DNA from: Methanolobus mangrovi
GTDB lineage: Archaea > Halobacteriota > Methanosarcinia > Methanosarcinales > Methanosarcinaceae
Assembly: GCF_031312535.1 (NCBI RefSeq)
Contig: NZ_CP133594.1
Location: forward strand, 1,753,934 to 1,817,933
Direction of reading: 5' to 3'
Length of the DNA stretch: 64,000 nucleotides
The position numbers were made by a program, and so were the translations under genes. Under the pieces are notes generated by a model. The model saw nothing but the letters and a program-made list of their open reading frames with translations, did not search any database and was not told where the DNA came from. Positions within the stretch are counted from its first letter, which is position 1. Every line of letters begins with the position of its first letter. This document shows, piece by piece, positions 18,310 to 27,504 of the stretch.

Positions 18310-19236
18310 ATGAAATTCAAGGAACAACATATCATTTCCATGAGGGAATTCTCCAGGGAAATGATCGATCATATCCTCGATGCTGCTGAAAAGATGGAGC
18401 CCATTGCACACGGGAAACAGAAATCAGACCTGCTTGCCGGAAAAGTTCTTGCAGTCCTTTTTTTTGAACCAAGTACAAGAACCAGAATGTCCTTTGAGAC
18501 TGCAATGTTGCGGCTTGGAGGAGATGTTCTGAATCTTGGATCAGTGGATGCAAGTTCCATAGCCAAGGGAGAAACGCTTGCAGATACCATCAGAGTTGTT
18601 GATGGGTATGTGGATGCTATCGTATTACGTCACCCAAAAGAAGGAGCTGCACAGCTTGCATCCGAGTTTGCAAAAGTACCAATCCTTAATGCAGGAGACG
18701 GGGCAGGCCATCATCCAACGCAGACGCTGCTTGACCTTTACACCATCAGGCGTGAAAGCCATCTTGATGGATTGAAAATTGCACTTGCCGGTGACCTGAA
18801 ATATGGAAGGACGGTACATTCCCTTTGTTATGCGTTATCCCTTTACGGTGCGCAAATAACACTGATATCCCCAAAGGAACTTCGTATGCCGGATGAGATA
18901 ATCAGCGACATAATAGCAAGGGGTGCAAAGATCATTGAAACTGATTCCATTGAGGATGCCATCAATGATGTTGACGTGCTTTACATGACGCGCATACAAA
19001 AGGAAAGATTCCCGGATCCTGCGGAGTATCAAAAGGTTGCTAACAAGCTTAAAATAACAATTGAAACTTTAAAAGATGTGAAACCTGAATTAAAGATCAT
19101 GCATCCGTTGCCAAGGGTCAATGAGATAGATACAAAAATTGATGACACGCCACATGCATGTTATTTCAAACAGGCATTCTATGGAGTACCTGTACGTATG
19201 GCGCTTTTGGGACTGGTTTTAGGGGCTATAGAATGA
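18310..19236 (+). CDS. pyrB: Aspartate carbamoyltransferase catalytic subunit
   Basis: Transfers carbamoyl from carbamoyl phosphate to aspartate, the committed step of pyrimidine synthesis. 308 aa. Carbamoyl phosphate motif FEPSTRTRMSFETAM, GHHPTQTLLDLYTIRR, and the aspartate-binding HPLPRVNEID are all present. It overlaps pyrI (ATGA), so catalytic and regulatory chains are produced together to form the allosteric holoenzyme. Confidence 0.97.
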   Translation: MKFKEQHIISMREFSREMIDHILDAAEKMEPIAHGKQKSDLLAGKVLAVLFFEPSTRTRMSFETAMLRLGGDVLNLGSVDASSIAKGETLADTIRVVDGYVDAIVLRHPKEGAAQLASEFAKVPILNAGDGAGHHPTQTLLDLYTIRRESHLDGLKIALAGDLKYGRTVHSLCYALSLYGAQITLISPKELRMPDEIISDIIARGAKIIETDSIEDAINDVDVLYMTRIQKERFPDPAEYQKVANKLKITIETLKDVKPELKIMHPLPRVNEIDTKIDDTPHACYFKQAFYGVPVRMALLGLVLGAIE

Positions 19237-19703
19237 CTGACATCGAAACAGAACTAAGGGTGCGCAGGATAGAGAATGGAACTGTTATAGACCACATCAC
19301 TGCAGGAAAAGCACTGAATGTACTAAAAATACTCGGACTGCCGGATTCATCCCACGGAGTTGTAAGTGTCCTGATCAACTCGCATGGAGAATACGGGAAA
19401 AAAGACGTTGTAAAAATTGAGAATCGTGAGCTTAAGGTTAAAGAGGTTGACAGAATAGCACTTATCGCACCTAACGCAACGATCAATATTATACGCAACT
19501 TCAATGTAACAAGCAAGAATAAGGTGCATATACCCTCTTTTGTAGAAGACGTTGTGGAATGCATAAACCCTAATTGCATTTCCAATAGTGATGAACCAAT
19601 TACTTCTAAATTCAAAGTGGATACGGAAAATGCATGCCTGAAACTCAGATGTTTTTACTGTGGCCGGGTGATTTCAGAAAATATTGCAGAGCAATTACTA
19701 TAG
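19233..19703 (+). CDS. pyrI: Aspartate carbamoyltransferase regulatory subunit
   Basis: Regulatory chain of aspartate carbamoyltransferase that binds nucleotide effectors and a structural zinc. 156 aa from ATG 19233, which overlaps the pyrB stop. The N-terminal allosteric domain has ENGTVIDHITAGKAL; the C-terminal zinc domain has CINPNC and CFYC, the expected four cysteines. The longer frame starting at 19158 lies inside pyrB and is not supported. Confidence 0.96.
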   Translation: MTDIETELRVRRIENGTVIDHITAGKALNVLKILGLPDSSHGVVSVLINSHGEYGKKDVVKIENRELKVKEVDRIALIAPNATINIIRNFNVTSKNKVHIPSFVEDVVECINPNCISNSDEPITSKFKVDTENACLKLRCFYCGRVISENIAEQLL

Positions 19704-19736
19704 AGAGGTTTTAAAAATAAAAAAGAAGAAACGTTT

Positions 19737-19803
19737 GGAGGTAGCAATCATGGCACTGAGATACATATGCTACAAATCCAAATATATATTAGCAGATATA
19801 TAA
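19737..19803 (+). other. Candidate 17-codon ORF with strong ribosome binding site
   Basis: GGAGGT at 19737-19742 is followed at 7 nt by ATG 19750, opening the peptide MALRYICYKSKYILADI before TAA (19801-19803). The site is as good as any in the window, yet the frame is only 17 codons and lies just after pyrI. It may be a real microprotein or the truncated start of a lost gene. No family recognised. Confidence 0.35.
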
Positions 19804-19908
19804 TATTGATGGCCATTGTTCATGATTTATTACGCATCTTTATGCGCACACATATCCTAAACTGTGCCACAAATGAACATATTTATGCCTAAAAAAAGTG
19901 TTTTGCCA

Positions 19909-20700
19909 TTAAAGGCCAAGAATATCCTGCATAGTATAAATACCAGGTCCGGCACTGCCAATCCATGCCGCTGCTTTTACCGCACCGCCTGCAAATGCCT
20001 GTCTTGAATGGGCCTGATGTTTTATTTCGATCCTTTCGCCGTCACCTGCAAAGAGTACTGTATGATCACCCACAATATCCCCACCGCGAACAGCGTGTAT
20101 ACCTATTTCTTTTCCGCGTGGAGCAAGCCCCTCACGGCCATAAACATAATCCTTGCCACCCAGAACGTCACTGATAACTTCGGCAGCACCTTTTGCAGTA
20201 CCACTAGGAGCATCCTTTTTCTGATTATGGTGAGCTTCTATGATCTCAATGTCAGTGTCAGAAAGATATTTTGCAGCTTCCTTAAGAATCCTGAAAAATA
20301 CATTTACACCAACTGAGTAGTTAGGCGAGATGATTCCTGCAACGTTATTTTCCACAATTGAGTCTTCAATTGCTTTTTTTTGTTCAGGAGTAAAACCGGT
20401 CGTGCCTATTACAAGACTCACGCCGGATGCTGCCGCCCGCGGAGCATTGACAACTGTAGCATTTGCAATTGTAAAATCGATGAGCACCTGAGTTCCGGTT
20501 TCCTTTAGAACGGATTCCATGTCACTTACATCAGATATTGGTACATTCAAAGTACCTATCTGGGCGACTTCACCTACATCTTTACCAATGTTAGCAAGAT
20601 CGAAAGCTGATGTTAAGCATACATCTTCAGACCGGAGTATGTTTTCAATAATGAGTTTACCCATTCTTCCAGAGGCACCTGTAACTCCAGCGTTTATCAT
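19909..20700 (-). CDS. dapB: 4-hydroxy-tetrahydrodipicolinate reductase
   Basis: NAD(P)H-dependent reduction in lysine/diaminopimelate synthesis. The 263-aa protein starts MINAGVTGASGRMGKLI with the Rossmann glycine motif; the catalytic segment is EAHHNQKKDAPSGTA, and GREGLAPRGKEIGIHAVRGG is typical. ATG 20700 overlaps the dapA stop (ATGA). The third gene of an rps17e-dapA-dapB operon. Confidence 0.97.
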   Translation of the reverse strand: MINAGVTGASGRMGKLIIENILRSEDVCLTSAFDLANIGKDVGEVAQIGTLNVPISDVSDMESVLKETGTQVLIDFTIANATVVNAPRAAASGVSLVIGTTGFTPEQKKAIEDSIVENNVAGIISPNYSVGVNVFFRILKEAAKYLSDTDIEIIEAHHNQKKDAPSGTAKGAAEVISDVLGGKDYVYGREGLAPRGKEIGIHAVRGGDIVGDHTVLFAGDGERIEIKHQAHSRQAFAGGAVKAAAWIGSAGPGIYTMQDILGL

Positions 20701-21572
20701 GCAATACACCCCATACTGCGAAGAACCTTTTCAAGTTCGACGCTGTTCTCTTCACTGAGAGGTGCAAGAGGGAGTCTCATAGCTCCACTTGATAAACCGA
20801 TAAGTTCCACGGCACGCTTCACAGGAATAGGGTTAGTCTCTGTGAACAATTCACGGATCAGAGGTGCCATCTCAAAGTGAAGCTTTCTTGCAGTTTCAAG
20901 ATCGCTGGCTTTGACAGCATCATATAGCTTAACCATCATTTCAGGAACAATGTTAGCAACAACAGATATCACACCTGCTCCACCCATAGCGAGTATTGGT
21001 AATGTAAGTCCGTCCTCACCGGAGAGAACTTCAAAATCCTCATCAACCGTCTGTTCAAGTATCTGTGACACTTTACCAAGATTGCCACTTGCCTCTTTTA
21101 CAGCTACAATGTTCTCTACTTTTGAAAGCTCAATAATGACTTCCAAAGGCATATCCTGTCCTGTTCTGGAAGGTACGTTATATAATACGATAGGGAGATC
21201 CGCAGATTCCGCTATTTTCTTAAAATGAGCAATCAGCCCTGCATTATTGGGCTTAATGTAATAGGGGGATATGATAAGAGCACCATCTGCTCCGGAGTCT
21301 GCCGCATGTTTGGTGAGTTCGACTGCTTCAACAGTGTTGTTAGAACCAGTACCGGCCATTACGGGAACCTTTGCACAATCAACACAGAGGTTGATCAGCT
21401 CTTTATGCTCCCTGGTTGACAGGGTAGCAGATTCACCGGTCGTGCCACTGACAACAACTCCGGAAACGCCACCTTCCTCAACATAATTGACAATATTTCT
21501 GAAACTTTCTGCATCGATACTATTGTCACTTGAGAATGGCGTTACAAGAGCAGGCAAAACTCCTTCGAACAT
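20697..21572 (-). CDS. dapA: 4-hydroxy-tetrahydrodipicolinate synthase
   Basis: Condenses pyruvate with aspartate semialdehyde. 291-aa TIM barrel with VVSGTTGESATL (substrate loop), YNVPSRTGQDM and the Schiff-base lysine in IVAVKEASGNL. It lies between rps17e (21 bp upstream) and dapB (overlapping), a gene order I recognise from other Methanosarcinales. Confidence 0.97.
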   Translation of the reverse strand: MFEGVLPALVTPFSSDNSIDAESFRNIVNYVEEGGVSGVVVSGTTGESATLSTREHKELINLCVDCAKVPVMAGTGSNNTVEAVELTKHAADSGADGALIISPYYIKPNNAGLIAHFKKIAESADLPIVLYNVPSRTGQDMPLEVIIELSKVENIVAVKEASGNLGKVSQILEQTVDEDFEVLSGEDGLTLPILAMGGAGVISVVANIVPEMMVKLYDAVKASDLETARKLHFEMAPLIRELFTETNPIPVKRAVELIGLSSGAMRLPLAPLSEENSVELEKVLRSMGCIA

Positions 21573-21593
21573 GGGAATATCCCTTCAGAATAA

Positions 21594-21788
21594 TTACTGC
21601 TGTGGTTTGTATGTCATCTTTCTTGTAACGTAACCAGCTACACGGTTTCTAATAACCTTACTCTCGATTGTAGTGTACTTTGACACAAGTGGCTTGTTCT
21701 TATCGAAGTCAGTTGTAAATACGTCACCGTGCTTTTCTACTAAGCGAATTGAAATTCTCTTGATGTTGGTTTGTCTAATATTTCCCAT
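21594..21788 (-). CDS. 30S ribosomal protein S17e
   Basis: Archaeal/eukaryotic small-subunit ribosomal protein of 64 aa beginning [20 protein letters not shown], with the conserved [20 protein letters not shown] core and a basic tail. GGAG precedes the ATG. It leads the dapAB operon. The usual eukaryotic C-terminal extension is absent, as in all archaea. Confidence 0.95.
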   Translation of the reverse strand: MGNIRQTNIKRISIRLVEKHGDVFTTDFDKNKPLVSKYTTIESKVIRNRVAGYVTRKMTYKPQQ

Positions 21789-21912
21789 GATAATTCTCCA
21801 TTTTATTAGTATTATTAAGATGAAACTTTATGATAGTAACTTGTATCGGGTTATAATAAATACCCTTACATTTATACCTTTTGGACTACTGGAAATGCAC
21901 CTGAATACTTAA

Positions 21913-22200
21913 TTATATATCAGTCTTTCCCAGAAGACGGTCAATTGCCTTTGCATCCTTGAAAACTTGTTCCCTTGTACCTTTTTGATTGAAGAAAAGA
22001 GCAATCAGCACAATTAAAAGCCCAAGATTTGGATTGGATAAAGAGAACAGTACACCAAGCATAACAAGAGCTGATGCAAAGATACCTTTCAGAGCACCTT
22101 TACGATAGGAAGCAAGCCTGGTCCGCATATATATACGGACATCACGCAAAGTGAGGAACAGGACCACAACATAAGCCAGAATTGCTATATATACATACAT
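21913..22200 (-). CDS. Small membrane protein, unknown
   Basis: About 95 aa with three hydrophobic segments: an N-terminal one (YIAILAYVVVLFLTL), then FASALVMLGVLFSL and LGLLIVLIALFF, separated by a basic loop (RDVRIYMRTRLASYRKGALK). The tail is charged and ends GKTDI. The ATG at 22200 is preferred because GGGTG lies just upstream; ATG 22212 is an alternative. No family recognised; a conserved methanogen membrane protein is likely. Confidence 0.55.
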   Translation of the reverse strand: MYVYIAILAYVVVLFLTLRDVRIYMRTRLASYRKGALKGIFASALVMLGVLFSLSNPNLGLLIVLIALFFNQKGTREQVFKDAKAIDRLLGKTDI

Positions 22201-22333
22201 TTTTGCACCCATTTGCAACTAATACCTGTTCAAGGTCTGTGATGTTATATCAGGATTCCGTCGGACATGAAAATCACATAAAGTAAATGATATGCATAAT
22301 TTAATTAAATCCAGAAATATACAGAGGTGTTGA

Positions 22334-23422
22334 ATGAAAAACTCATCCAGAGAACGAATAACACTACACCTTGACATGGATAGTTTCTACTCTTCTGTAG
22401 AAGTGAGAGATAGACCTGAACTTAAGGGGTTGCCTGTTGTTGTGGGCTCTGATCCAAAAGGCGGCAGTGGAAGAGGAGTTGTAAGCACATGTTCCTACGA
22501 GGCAAGGGAATTTGGAATACATTCCGGAATGCCCATATCAAAAGCCTACAGACTCTGCCCTGACGCAGCGTACCTTCAGGTCAATATGAAGCTTTACAAG
22601 GATACTTCTGAAAAGATAATGGATGTCATACGTATTTTCGCAGACAAATTCCAGCAGGTGAGCGTGGATGAGGCTTACATAGACATAGGGGATTCGATAA
22701 GTGATTATGAGTCTGCAACCCTGCTTGCACAAAAGATCAAAAATGAAGTGAAACGCTTACAGGGACTCACATGCTCCATAGGAGTTGCACCCAACAAGGT
22801 CATTGCAAAAATAGCATCTGATTTCAATAAACCCGATGGACTTACGGTCGTAAGACCTGAAGATGTTCAGGATTTTCTGTTTCCTCTGCACGTATCGAAG
22901 ATACCGGGCATAGGAAAGAAGACACAACCCATTCTTCAGGAAATGGGAATCGAATCTGTGGGACAGCTTGCATCATGTGATGTTCAGCTCCTGATAGCAC
23001 GTTTCGGAAAGTTCGGGGTAGTGATGCACCAGCTTGCAAACGGGATAGACATGCGCGAGGTAAAGGAACGCGAGGAAGTAAAATCCATCAGTACCGAGGA
23101 TACTTTTGATGAAGACATATCAGACCCGGGAGAAATAGAAAACTCACTTGCCGGCCTTTCAGAGAAAGTCTATACATCACTCATCAAAAAGCGTTTCAGG
23201 TTCAGGACTGTGACCCTCAAGGTTCGTTTTGAAGATTTCAGAACATACACAAGGGCAAAGACATTACATGCGGCTACTACAGACAAAGAGGCGATTAGAA
23301 AAACATCTCTCAGTCTTATGGAAGAGTTTCTCGGAAAAGGCAGATTCCGATTACTTGGGGTTGGAGTTACCAAGCTTGAAAAAATTGATGAGAGACAGAC
23401 ATGTCTTAGTGATTTCCTGTAA
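22334..23422 (+). CDS. dinB: DNA polymerase IV (Y family)
   Basis: Translesion DNA polymerase of 362 aa. Catalytic palm motifs are HLDMDSFYSSVE and SVDEAYIDIG, with the thumb helix-hairpin-helix IPGIGKKTQPILQEMG, and a C-terminal little-finger domain of about 120 residues. AGAGGTG precedes ATG 22334. No PCNA-interacting peptide was assigned, though the C-terminal CLSDFL could serve as a weak one. Confidence 0.96.
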   Translation: MKNSSRERITLHLDMDSFYSSVEVRDRPELKGLPVVVGSDPKGGSGRGVVSTCSYEAREFGIHSGMPISKAYRLCPDAAYLQVNMKLYKDTSEKIMDVIRIFADKFQQVSVDEAYIDIGDSISDYESATLLAQKIKNEVKRLQGLTCSIGVAPNKVIAKIASDFNKPDGLTVVRPEDVQDFLFPLHVSKIPGIGKKTQPILQEMGIESVGQLASCDVQLLIARFGKFGVVMHQLANGIDMREVKEREEVKSISTEDTFDEDISDPGEIENSLAGLSEKVYTSLIKKRFRFRTVTLKVRFEDFRTYTRAKTLHAATTDKEAIRKTSLSLMEEFLGKGRFRLLGVGVTKLEKIDERQTCLSDFL

Positions 23423-23723
23423 GTGAATATTGTATCCAATACATATCGCATGTCTTTAAAAACCAGAAACTCATTCACAAATAAGCTATTAAATGGTTTT
23501 TTTACATAATTAAACTACTATTTGGCTTTTAATAAAGCAAATAATCTTATTTTAAAGAAAAAACAAGCATTAAGAGTAACATTCCTATTTTAAACAGATT
23601 CAAACACCATATAAGAACTAATACTAGAATAAAAGAGATTATCGTAGGTTTTTTATCTTTATAACTCCTATCGAGCTTTGGTTGCATATATTATGCATTC
23701 CAAAAATTAGAGGGTTATACCTG
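23423..23723. other. AT-rich intergenic region, no gene seen
   Basis: About 300 bp between dinB and the methyltransferase/ATP-grasp gene, dominated by A/T runs with several TATA-like stretches. The last 20 bases carry GAGGG before the ATG at 23724. No RNA gene, repeat or credible ORF is seen. Confidence 0.5.
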
Positions 23724-25640
23724 ATGAAAGATAGATCTAAAGATTACCAGAACAAAGAAAAACAAAAACCAAGGACATTAGGACCTGTACCACACCTTGA
23801 AGAACATGTGAACCCCGACTGGTGGAAGAAAATATTCAATTCACTCTACCTGAAAACCGATGCAGATATTGTTGATGATGCATCCATCACCAGACAGGAA
23901 ATAGACACCTTTTCTTCAATACTCAATATTAATCCTGAAAGCCACGTACTTGACCTGTGCTGCGGGCAGGGCAGGCATTCACTTGAGCTTGCAAGAAGGG
24001 GATTTAAAAATGTAGAAGGACTTGACAGGTCGCACTACCTTATACAGAGAGCAAAGAACTCTGCAAAGAAAGAGAGTCTTGGAGTCAGGTTCAAAGAAGG
24101 GGACGCAAGAAAGACACCCCATGCAACAGACACCTTTGATGCCGTAATGCTCCTTGGAAACAGTTTTGGTTATTTTGAGACATCTGATGAAGACCTGAGG
24201 GTACTGAAAGAGGTAAAACGAATCCTCAAACCATGGGGAAAGATCCTGCTGGACGTTGCCGACGGCTCATACCTCAAGGAAAAATACCAGCCTCGTTCAT
24301 GGGAATGGATAGATAAGCATAACTTTGTTTGTAGGGAACGTTCAATATCCACAGACGGACAGAAACTGATATCCAGGGAAGTTATCGTCAACGATACTTC
24401 AGGAGTTATCGCAGACCAGTTTTATGCAGAACGCCTCTACACAACTGAATCAATGATAGAACTCCTTAAGAAAGCAGACTTCGCTGACATAGAGATAGTG
24501 GATGCCATAAATTCCCAGACACTGAGAAACCAGGACCTCGGGATGATGGAGAGACGCATACTGGTCACCGCTTCTGTAAGAAAAGAGTGGACACCCAAGA
24601 AGAAAAAAGTGAAGGATATTGAAAAGAATGTGGTGGTAGTTTTCGGTGACCCGAGGAAAAATGATTCACTGAAACCATGCGGTGTCTTCGATGATGATGA
24701 CATATATACCATCGACCAGCTAAAAGGCGGCCTCAATGAAATAGAAGGTTATTCTGTCAAATACCTGGACAATCACGATACGCTCATCAGTGACCTTTCA
24801 AAACTGAGAGGAAAGATAGACTTCATTTTTAACCTCTGTGATGAAGGCTTTGGGAACGACCCAAAGAAAGAGTTACATGTGCCTGCCGTTATGGAAATGC
24901 TGAACATCCCTTACACAGGTTCAGGCCCGCAGTGCCTGGCATTCTGTTACGACAAAGCACTTGTGATAGGTATTGCCAAAGACCTGGGGGTTCCGGTACC
25001 AGAGGGAATTGTAGTAAAAGGAGAGGACAGCCTCTTCGAACTGCCAATGGATTTCCCGGTCATTGTGAAACCAAACTTCGGAGACTCGAGCTTTGGCCTG
25101 AACCAGCACAGCGTATGTAACAACCGTGATGAGGTCGTCAGGGCTATTTACGACATCAGGGAAGGGTTGGGATACGATAAACCCATACTAGTGGAGGAAT
25201 TCCTTACAGGCCAGGACCTGAGTATTGGCATAATCGGAAATCCTCCTGAAAACTACACAGTCCTGCCGCTTACAAAGGAAGATTACTCCGAACTGCCTGA
25301 GGACCTCCCAAGATTATGTGGTTATGAGGCAAAATGGATACCTGATTCACCATACTGGAAGATCAAATCCATGCCAGCAGACCTTCCAAAAGAAACAGAA
25401 GAACTCATAGTCGAGTGCAGCCTGAAACTTATCAACAGGCTTGAATGCAGGGATTACACCCGTCTGGACTGGAGAGTTGACTCATCAGGCACTCCTAAAC
25501 TACTGGAAGTAAACCCCAACCCGGGCTGGTGCTGGGACGGACATCTGGCAAAGATGGCAAAGATAGCCGGCATTTCATACACTGAGATGATAAGGATGAT
25601 CCTTAAAAGTGCGGATGAAAGGATATCTGCACAGAGATAA
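23724..25640 (+). CDS. SAM-dependent methyltransferase fused to D-Ala-D-Ala ligase-like ATP-grasp domain
   Basis: A 638-aa two-enzyme fusion. Residues about 20-290 form a class I methyltransferase: SAM motif I is VLDLCCGQGRHSLELA, followed by VEGLDRSHYLI and an NSFGYFETSDED region. After a Lys-rich linker (TPKKKKVKDIEKN) residues about 305-630 resemble D-alanine-D-alanine ligase: FIFNLCDEGFGND, PYTGSGPQCLAFCYDK, FPVIVKPNFGDSSFG, VEEFLTGQDLSIGI and the metal site LLEVNPNPGW. The product is unknown; methanogens lack murein, so peptidoglycan is not its role. It could build and methylate a peptide-like metabolite. Start ATG 23724 has GAGGG upstream; a hairpin terminator follows. Confidence 0.82.
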   Translation: MKDRSKDYQNKEKQKPRTLGPVPHLEEHVNPDWWKKIFNSLYLKTDADIVDDASITRQEIDTFSSILNINPESHVLDLCCGQGRHSLELARRGFKNVEGLDRSHYLIQRAKNSAKKESLGVRFKEGDARKTPHATDTFDAVMLLGNSFGYFETSDEDLRVLKEVKRILKPWGKILLDVADGSYLKEKYQPRSWEWIDKHNFVCRERSISTDGQKLISREVIVNDTSGVIADQFYAERLYTTESMIELLKKADFADIEIVDAINSQTLRNQDLGMMERRILVTASVRKEWTPKKKKVKDIEKNVVVVFGDPRKNDSLKPCGVFDDDDIYTIDQLKGGLNEIEGYSVKYLDNHDTLISDLSKLRGKIDFIFNLCDEGFGNDPKKELHVPAVMEMLNIPYTGSGPQCLAFCYDKALVIGIAKDLGVPVPEGIVVKGEDSLFELPMDFPVIVKPNFGDSSFGLNQHSVCNNRDEVVRAIYDIREGLGYDKPILVEEFLTGQDLSIGIIGNPPENYTVLPLTKEDYSELPEDLPRLCGYEAKWIPDSPYWKIKSMPADLPKETEELIVECSLKLINRLECRDYTRLDWRVDSSGTPKLLEVNPNPGWCWDGHLAKMAKIAGISYTEMIRMILKSADERISAQR

Positions 25641-25655
25641 TACTGCTTTTTTGTA

Positions 25656-25684
25656 AGGGGGATTTTTACATCCCTCTTTTTTTA
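25656..25684 (+). terminator. Terminator after the methyltransferase/ATP-grasp gene
   Basis: Stem AGGGGGAT/ATCCCTCT (8 bp with one G-T pair, 6-nt loop) followed by an uninterrupted T run, 16 nt after the stop codon. Confidence 0.75.
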
Positions 25685-25836
25685 ACAGGTTTCGGCAAAT
25701 TTAAGTAATCTGGCTGCTCATGAATAAATGGGGGTAAATAGGGATTTGCGGATAGAAATATCTAAGCGGTTGATTTAATTTTCATAAGTATTAATGTTGA
25801 AATGTGGAAAATGTAGAGTAAACGGAGTGTGTAAGA

Positions 25837-26121
25837 GTGTTTTCAAAAGTACCCGCAGATATTGCAAGGATGAGCAAGGAAGACATAAATAAAGAAATGT
25901 TAAGGGCTGCACTAATTGCAGAATTGGATGCTATCAATCTTTATGAGCAGATGGCAGGCATGACCGAGAACGATGAGGTCAGAAGAGTTCTCCTTGATGT
26001 TGCAAAGGAAGAAAAGACCCACATTGGCGAGTTCCAGACACTCCTGTTAAGGATGGACAAGGAGCAGGTCGAGGAACTTGAAGCCGGCAGGGAAGAAGTG
26101 GATGAAGAGTTACAGAAATAA
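25837..26121 (+). CDS. Ferritin-like protein of the encapsulin-associated type, copy 1
   Basis: A 94-aa two-helix ferritin-like protein starting at GTG with CGGAG upstream. The pattern ELDAINLYEQMA, a ~30-residue gap, then AKEEKTHIGEFQTLL supplies the E, E-x2-H metal ligands of the half-ferritin fold that works as a dimer. It closely resembles the N-terminal domain fused to the encapsulin shell in Thermococcales and stand-alone EncFtn-like iron proteins. No encapsulin gene is in the window, so the shell may be elsewhere or absent. A paralogue follows after 18 bp. Confidence 0.75.
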   Translation: MFSKVPADIARMSKEDINKEMLRAALIAELDAINLYEQMAGMTENDEVRRVLLDVAKEEKTHIGEFQTLLLRMDKEQVEELEAGREEVDEELQK

Positions 26122-26139
26122 CATCATGGAGAGGGTAGT

Positions 26140-26412
26140 TTGTTCTCAGAAGTTCCAATCGATATTGAAAAAGTAAGTAAAGAAGACCTTGACAAGGAGA
26201 TCATGAGAGTGGCCATCATGGCAGAGTTCGATGCAATAAATATGTACGAACAGATGGCAAACCTTACCGATGACGAGGACCTCAGGTTCATCCTGCTGGA
26301 CATAGCCAAAGAAGAAAAAGTACATGCTGCCATGTTCCAGACAGTGCTCATGGAAGTGGATACTGAATACCTGCAGGTCATGGTAAGTTATTCACTGGCC
26401 AAGGATAAGTGA
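26140..26412 (+). CDS. Ferritin-like protein of the encapsulin-associated type, copy 2
   Basis: A 90-aa paralogue of the preceding gene, starting at TTG with GGAGAGGGT upstream. It keeps AEFDAINMYEQMA and AKEEKVHAAMFQTVL (the same E and EE-x2-H ligands). It differs in helix faces (HAAMF in place of HIGEF) and in the tail, which is YLQVMVSYSLAKDK instead of acidic. Two diverged copies in one operon suggest hetero-oligomers or two metal-handling roles; this is inference. Confidence 0.72.
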   Translation: MFSEVPIDIEKVSKEDLDKEIMRVAIMAEFDAINMYEQMANLTDDEDLRFILLDIAKEEKVHAAMFQTVLMEVDTEYLQVMVSYSLAKDK

Positions 26413-26521
26413 TTTACATTTATTCAGCCACTTGATTTTGAATACTTTTCTTTTTCCCTTGGCACACCGGTACGAAAAATGCTTAATACGACCTGAAAAC
26501 AATATTCCAGTGGGGAATCTC

Positions 26522-27424
26522 ATGGGAAATATAAGAAAGGTCAGAAAGATACTGAAGAGCATGCCAACCATTGAAGGTGCAGGAGTACACCTCAAAAGGG
26601 CATTCGGGTTTAACCACGTACCGCAACTTGATCCATTCCTATTACTTGACGATTTTCATTCGGATGATCCGAAGAATTACATTATGGGTTTTCCCTGGCA
26701 CCCGCACAGAGGGATGGAAACTATAACCTACGTGCTTCAGGGCAACGTAGAGCACGGAGACAGCATGGGCAACAAAGGTGCCACAGGACCCGGAGATGTC
26801 CAATGGATGACAGCAGGCAGCGGTATAATCCACCAGGAGATGCCAAAAGGTGAGAGCAATGGAAACCTTTGGGGTTTCCAGTTATGGGCCAACCTCCCGG
26901 CATCCCGGAAGATGATGGACCCACGTTATCAGGAAGTAAAAAGCAGCCAGATACCTGAGATCACCATGGATAATGGTACTCGCATCAAAATAATATGCGG
27001 AAAAATAAACGGTGTTCAGGGCCCTGTAAAGGACATTGTCACAGACCCCGAATATCTCGACATAGCAGTCCCTCCAAAAACCACTTTTGAGTATCCGACA
27101 AAATCCGGCTATACCGTGATAGCCTACGTCATAGAAGGTGACGGACATTTCGACCCTGAAAACGACCAGTATTCATACGAGGTTGACGGAGCAAAGTACT
27201 TTGACCTTGAAAGTGGCTCATCCACCGGAAAAGAGAATCTCGTAATGTTCGATGATGGTGAAAGGATAGTAGTCAACGCCGGTGAGAATGGAGTCCGTTT
27301 CCTGCTGATGACCGGCAAAGCCATCGGAGAGCCAGTTGCCTGGTACGGCCCGGTAGTCATGAACACACAGGAAGAATTGCAGCAGGCTTTTAAGGATTAC
27401 AGGAACGGGACATTTGTTAAGTGA
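26522..27424 (+). CDS. Pirin family protein
   Basis: Bicupin of 300 aa. The metal-binding motif of pirins is intact: PWHPHRGMETITYVLQG with EHGD, then AGSGIIHQEMPKGE. The C-terminal cupin (GEPVAWYGPVVMNTQEE) is also present. The start MGNIRKVRKILKSMP at 26522 fits the family; the longer frame from 26432 reads through intergenic sequence. Bacterial homologues can have quercetinase or regulatory roles; the role in methanogens is unknown. It lies 110 bp after the ferritin-like pair on the same strand and could share stress regulation. Confidence 0.85.
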   Translation: MGNIRKVRKILKSMPTIEGAGVHLKRAFGFNHVPQLDPFLLLDDFHSDDPKNYIMGFPWHPHRGMETITYVLQGNVEHGDSMGNKGATGPGDVQWMTAGSGIIHQEMPKGESNGNLWGFQLWANLPASRKMMDPRYQEVKSSQIPEITMDNGTRIKIICGKINGVQGPVKDIVTDPEYLDIAVPPKTTFEYPTKSGYTVIAYVIEGDGHFDPENDQYSYEVDGAKYFDLESGSSTGKENLVMFDDGERIVVNAGENGVRFLLMTGKAIGEPVAWYGPVVMNTQEELQQAFKDYRNGTFVK

Positions 27425-27504
27425 AATAGATTGTTCCGCTACCACCATGATCTGCTATTGAATTCGACTTTCATTGAAACCTTTTAGTAATTTTTTCGCC
27501 AGGT

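Noticed and set aside
25837..26412. An encapsulin system
   Set aside because: Only ferritin-like proteins are present; no shell protein of the HK97 fold is in the window.
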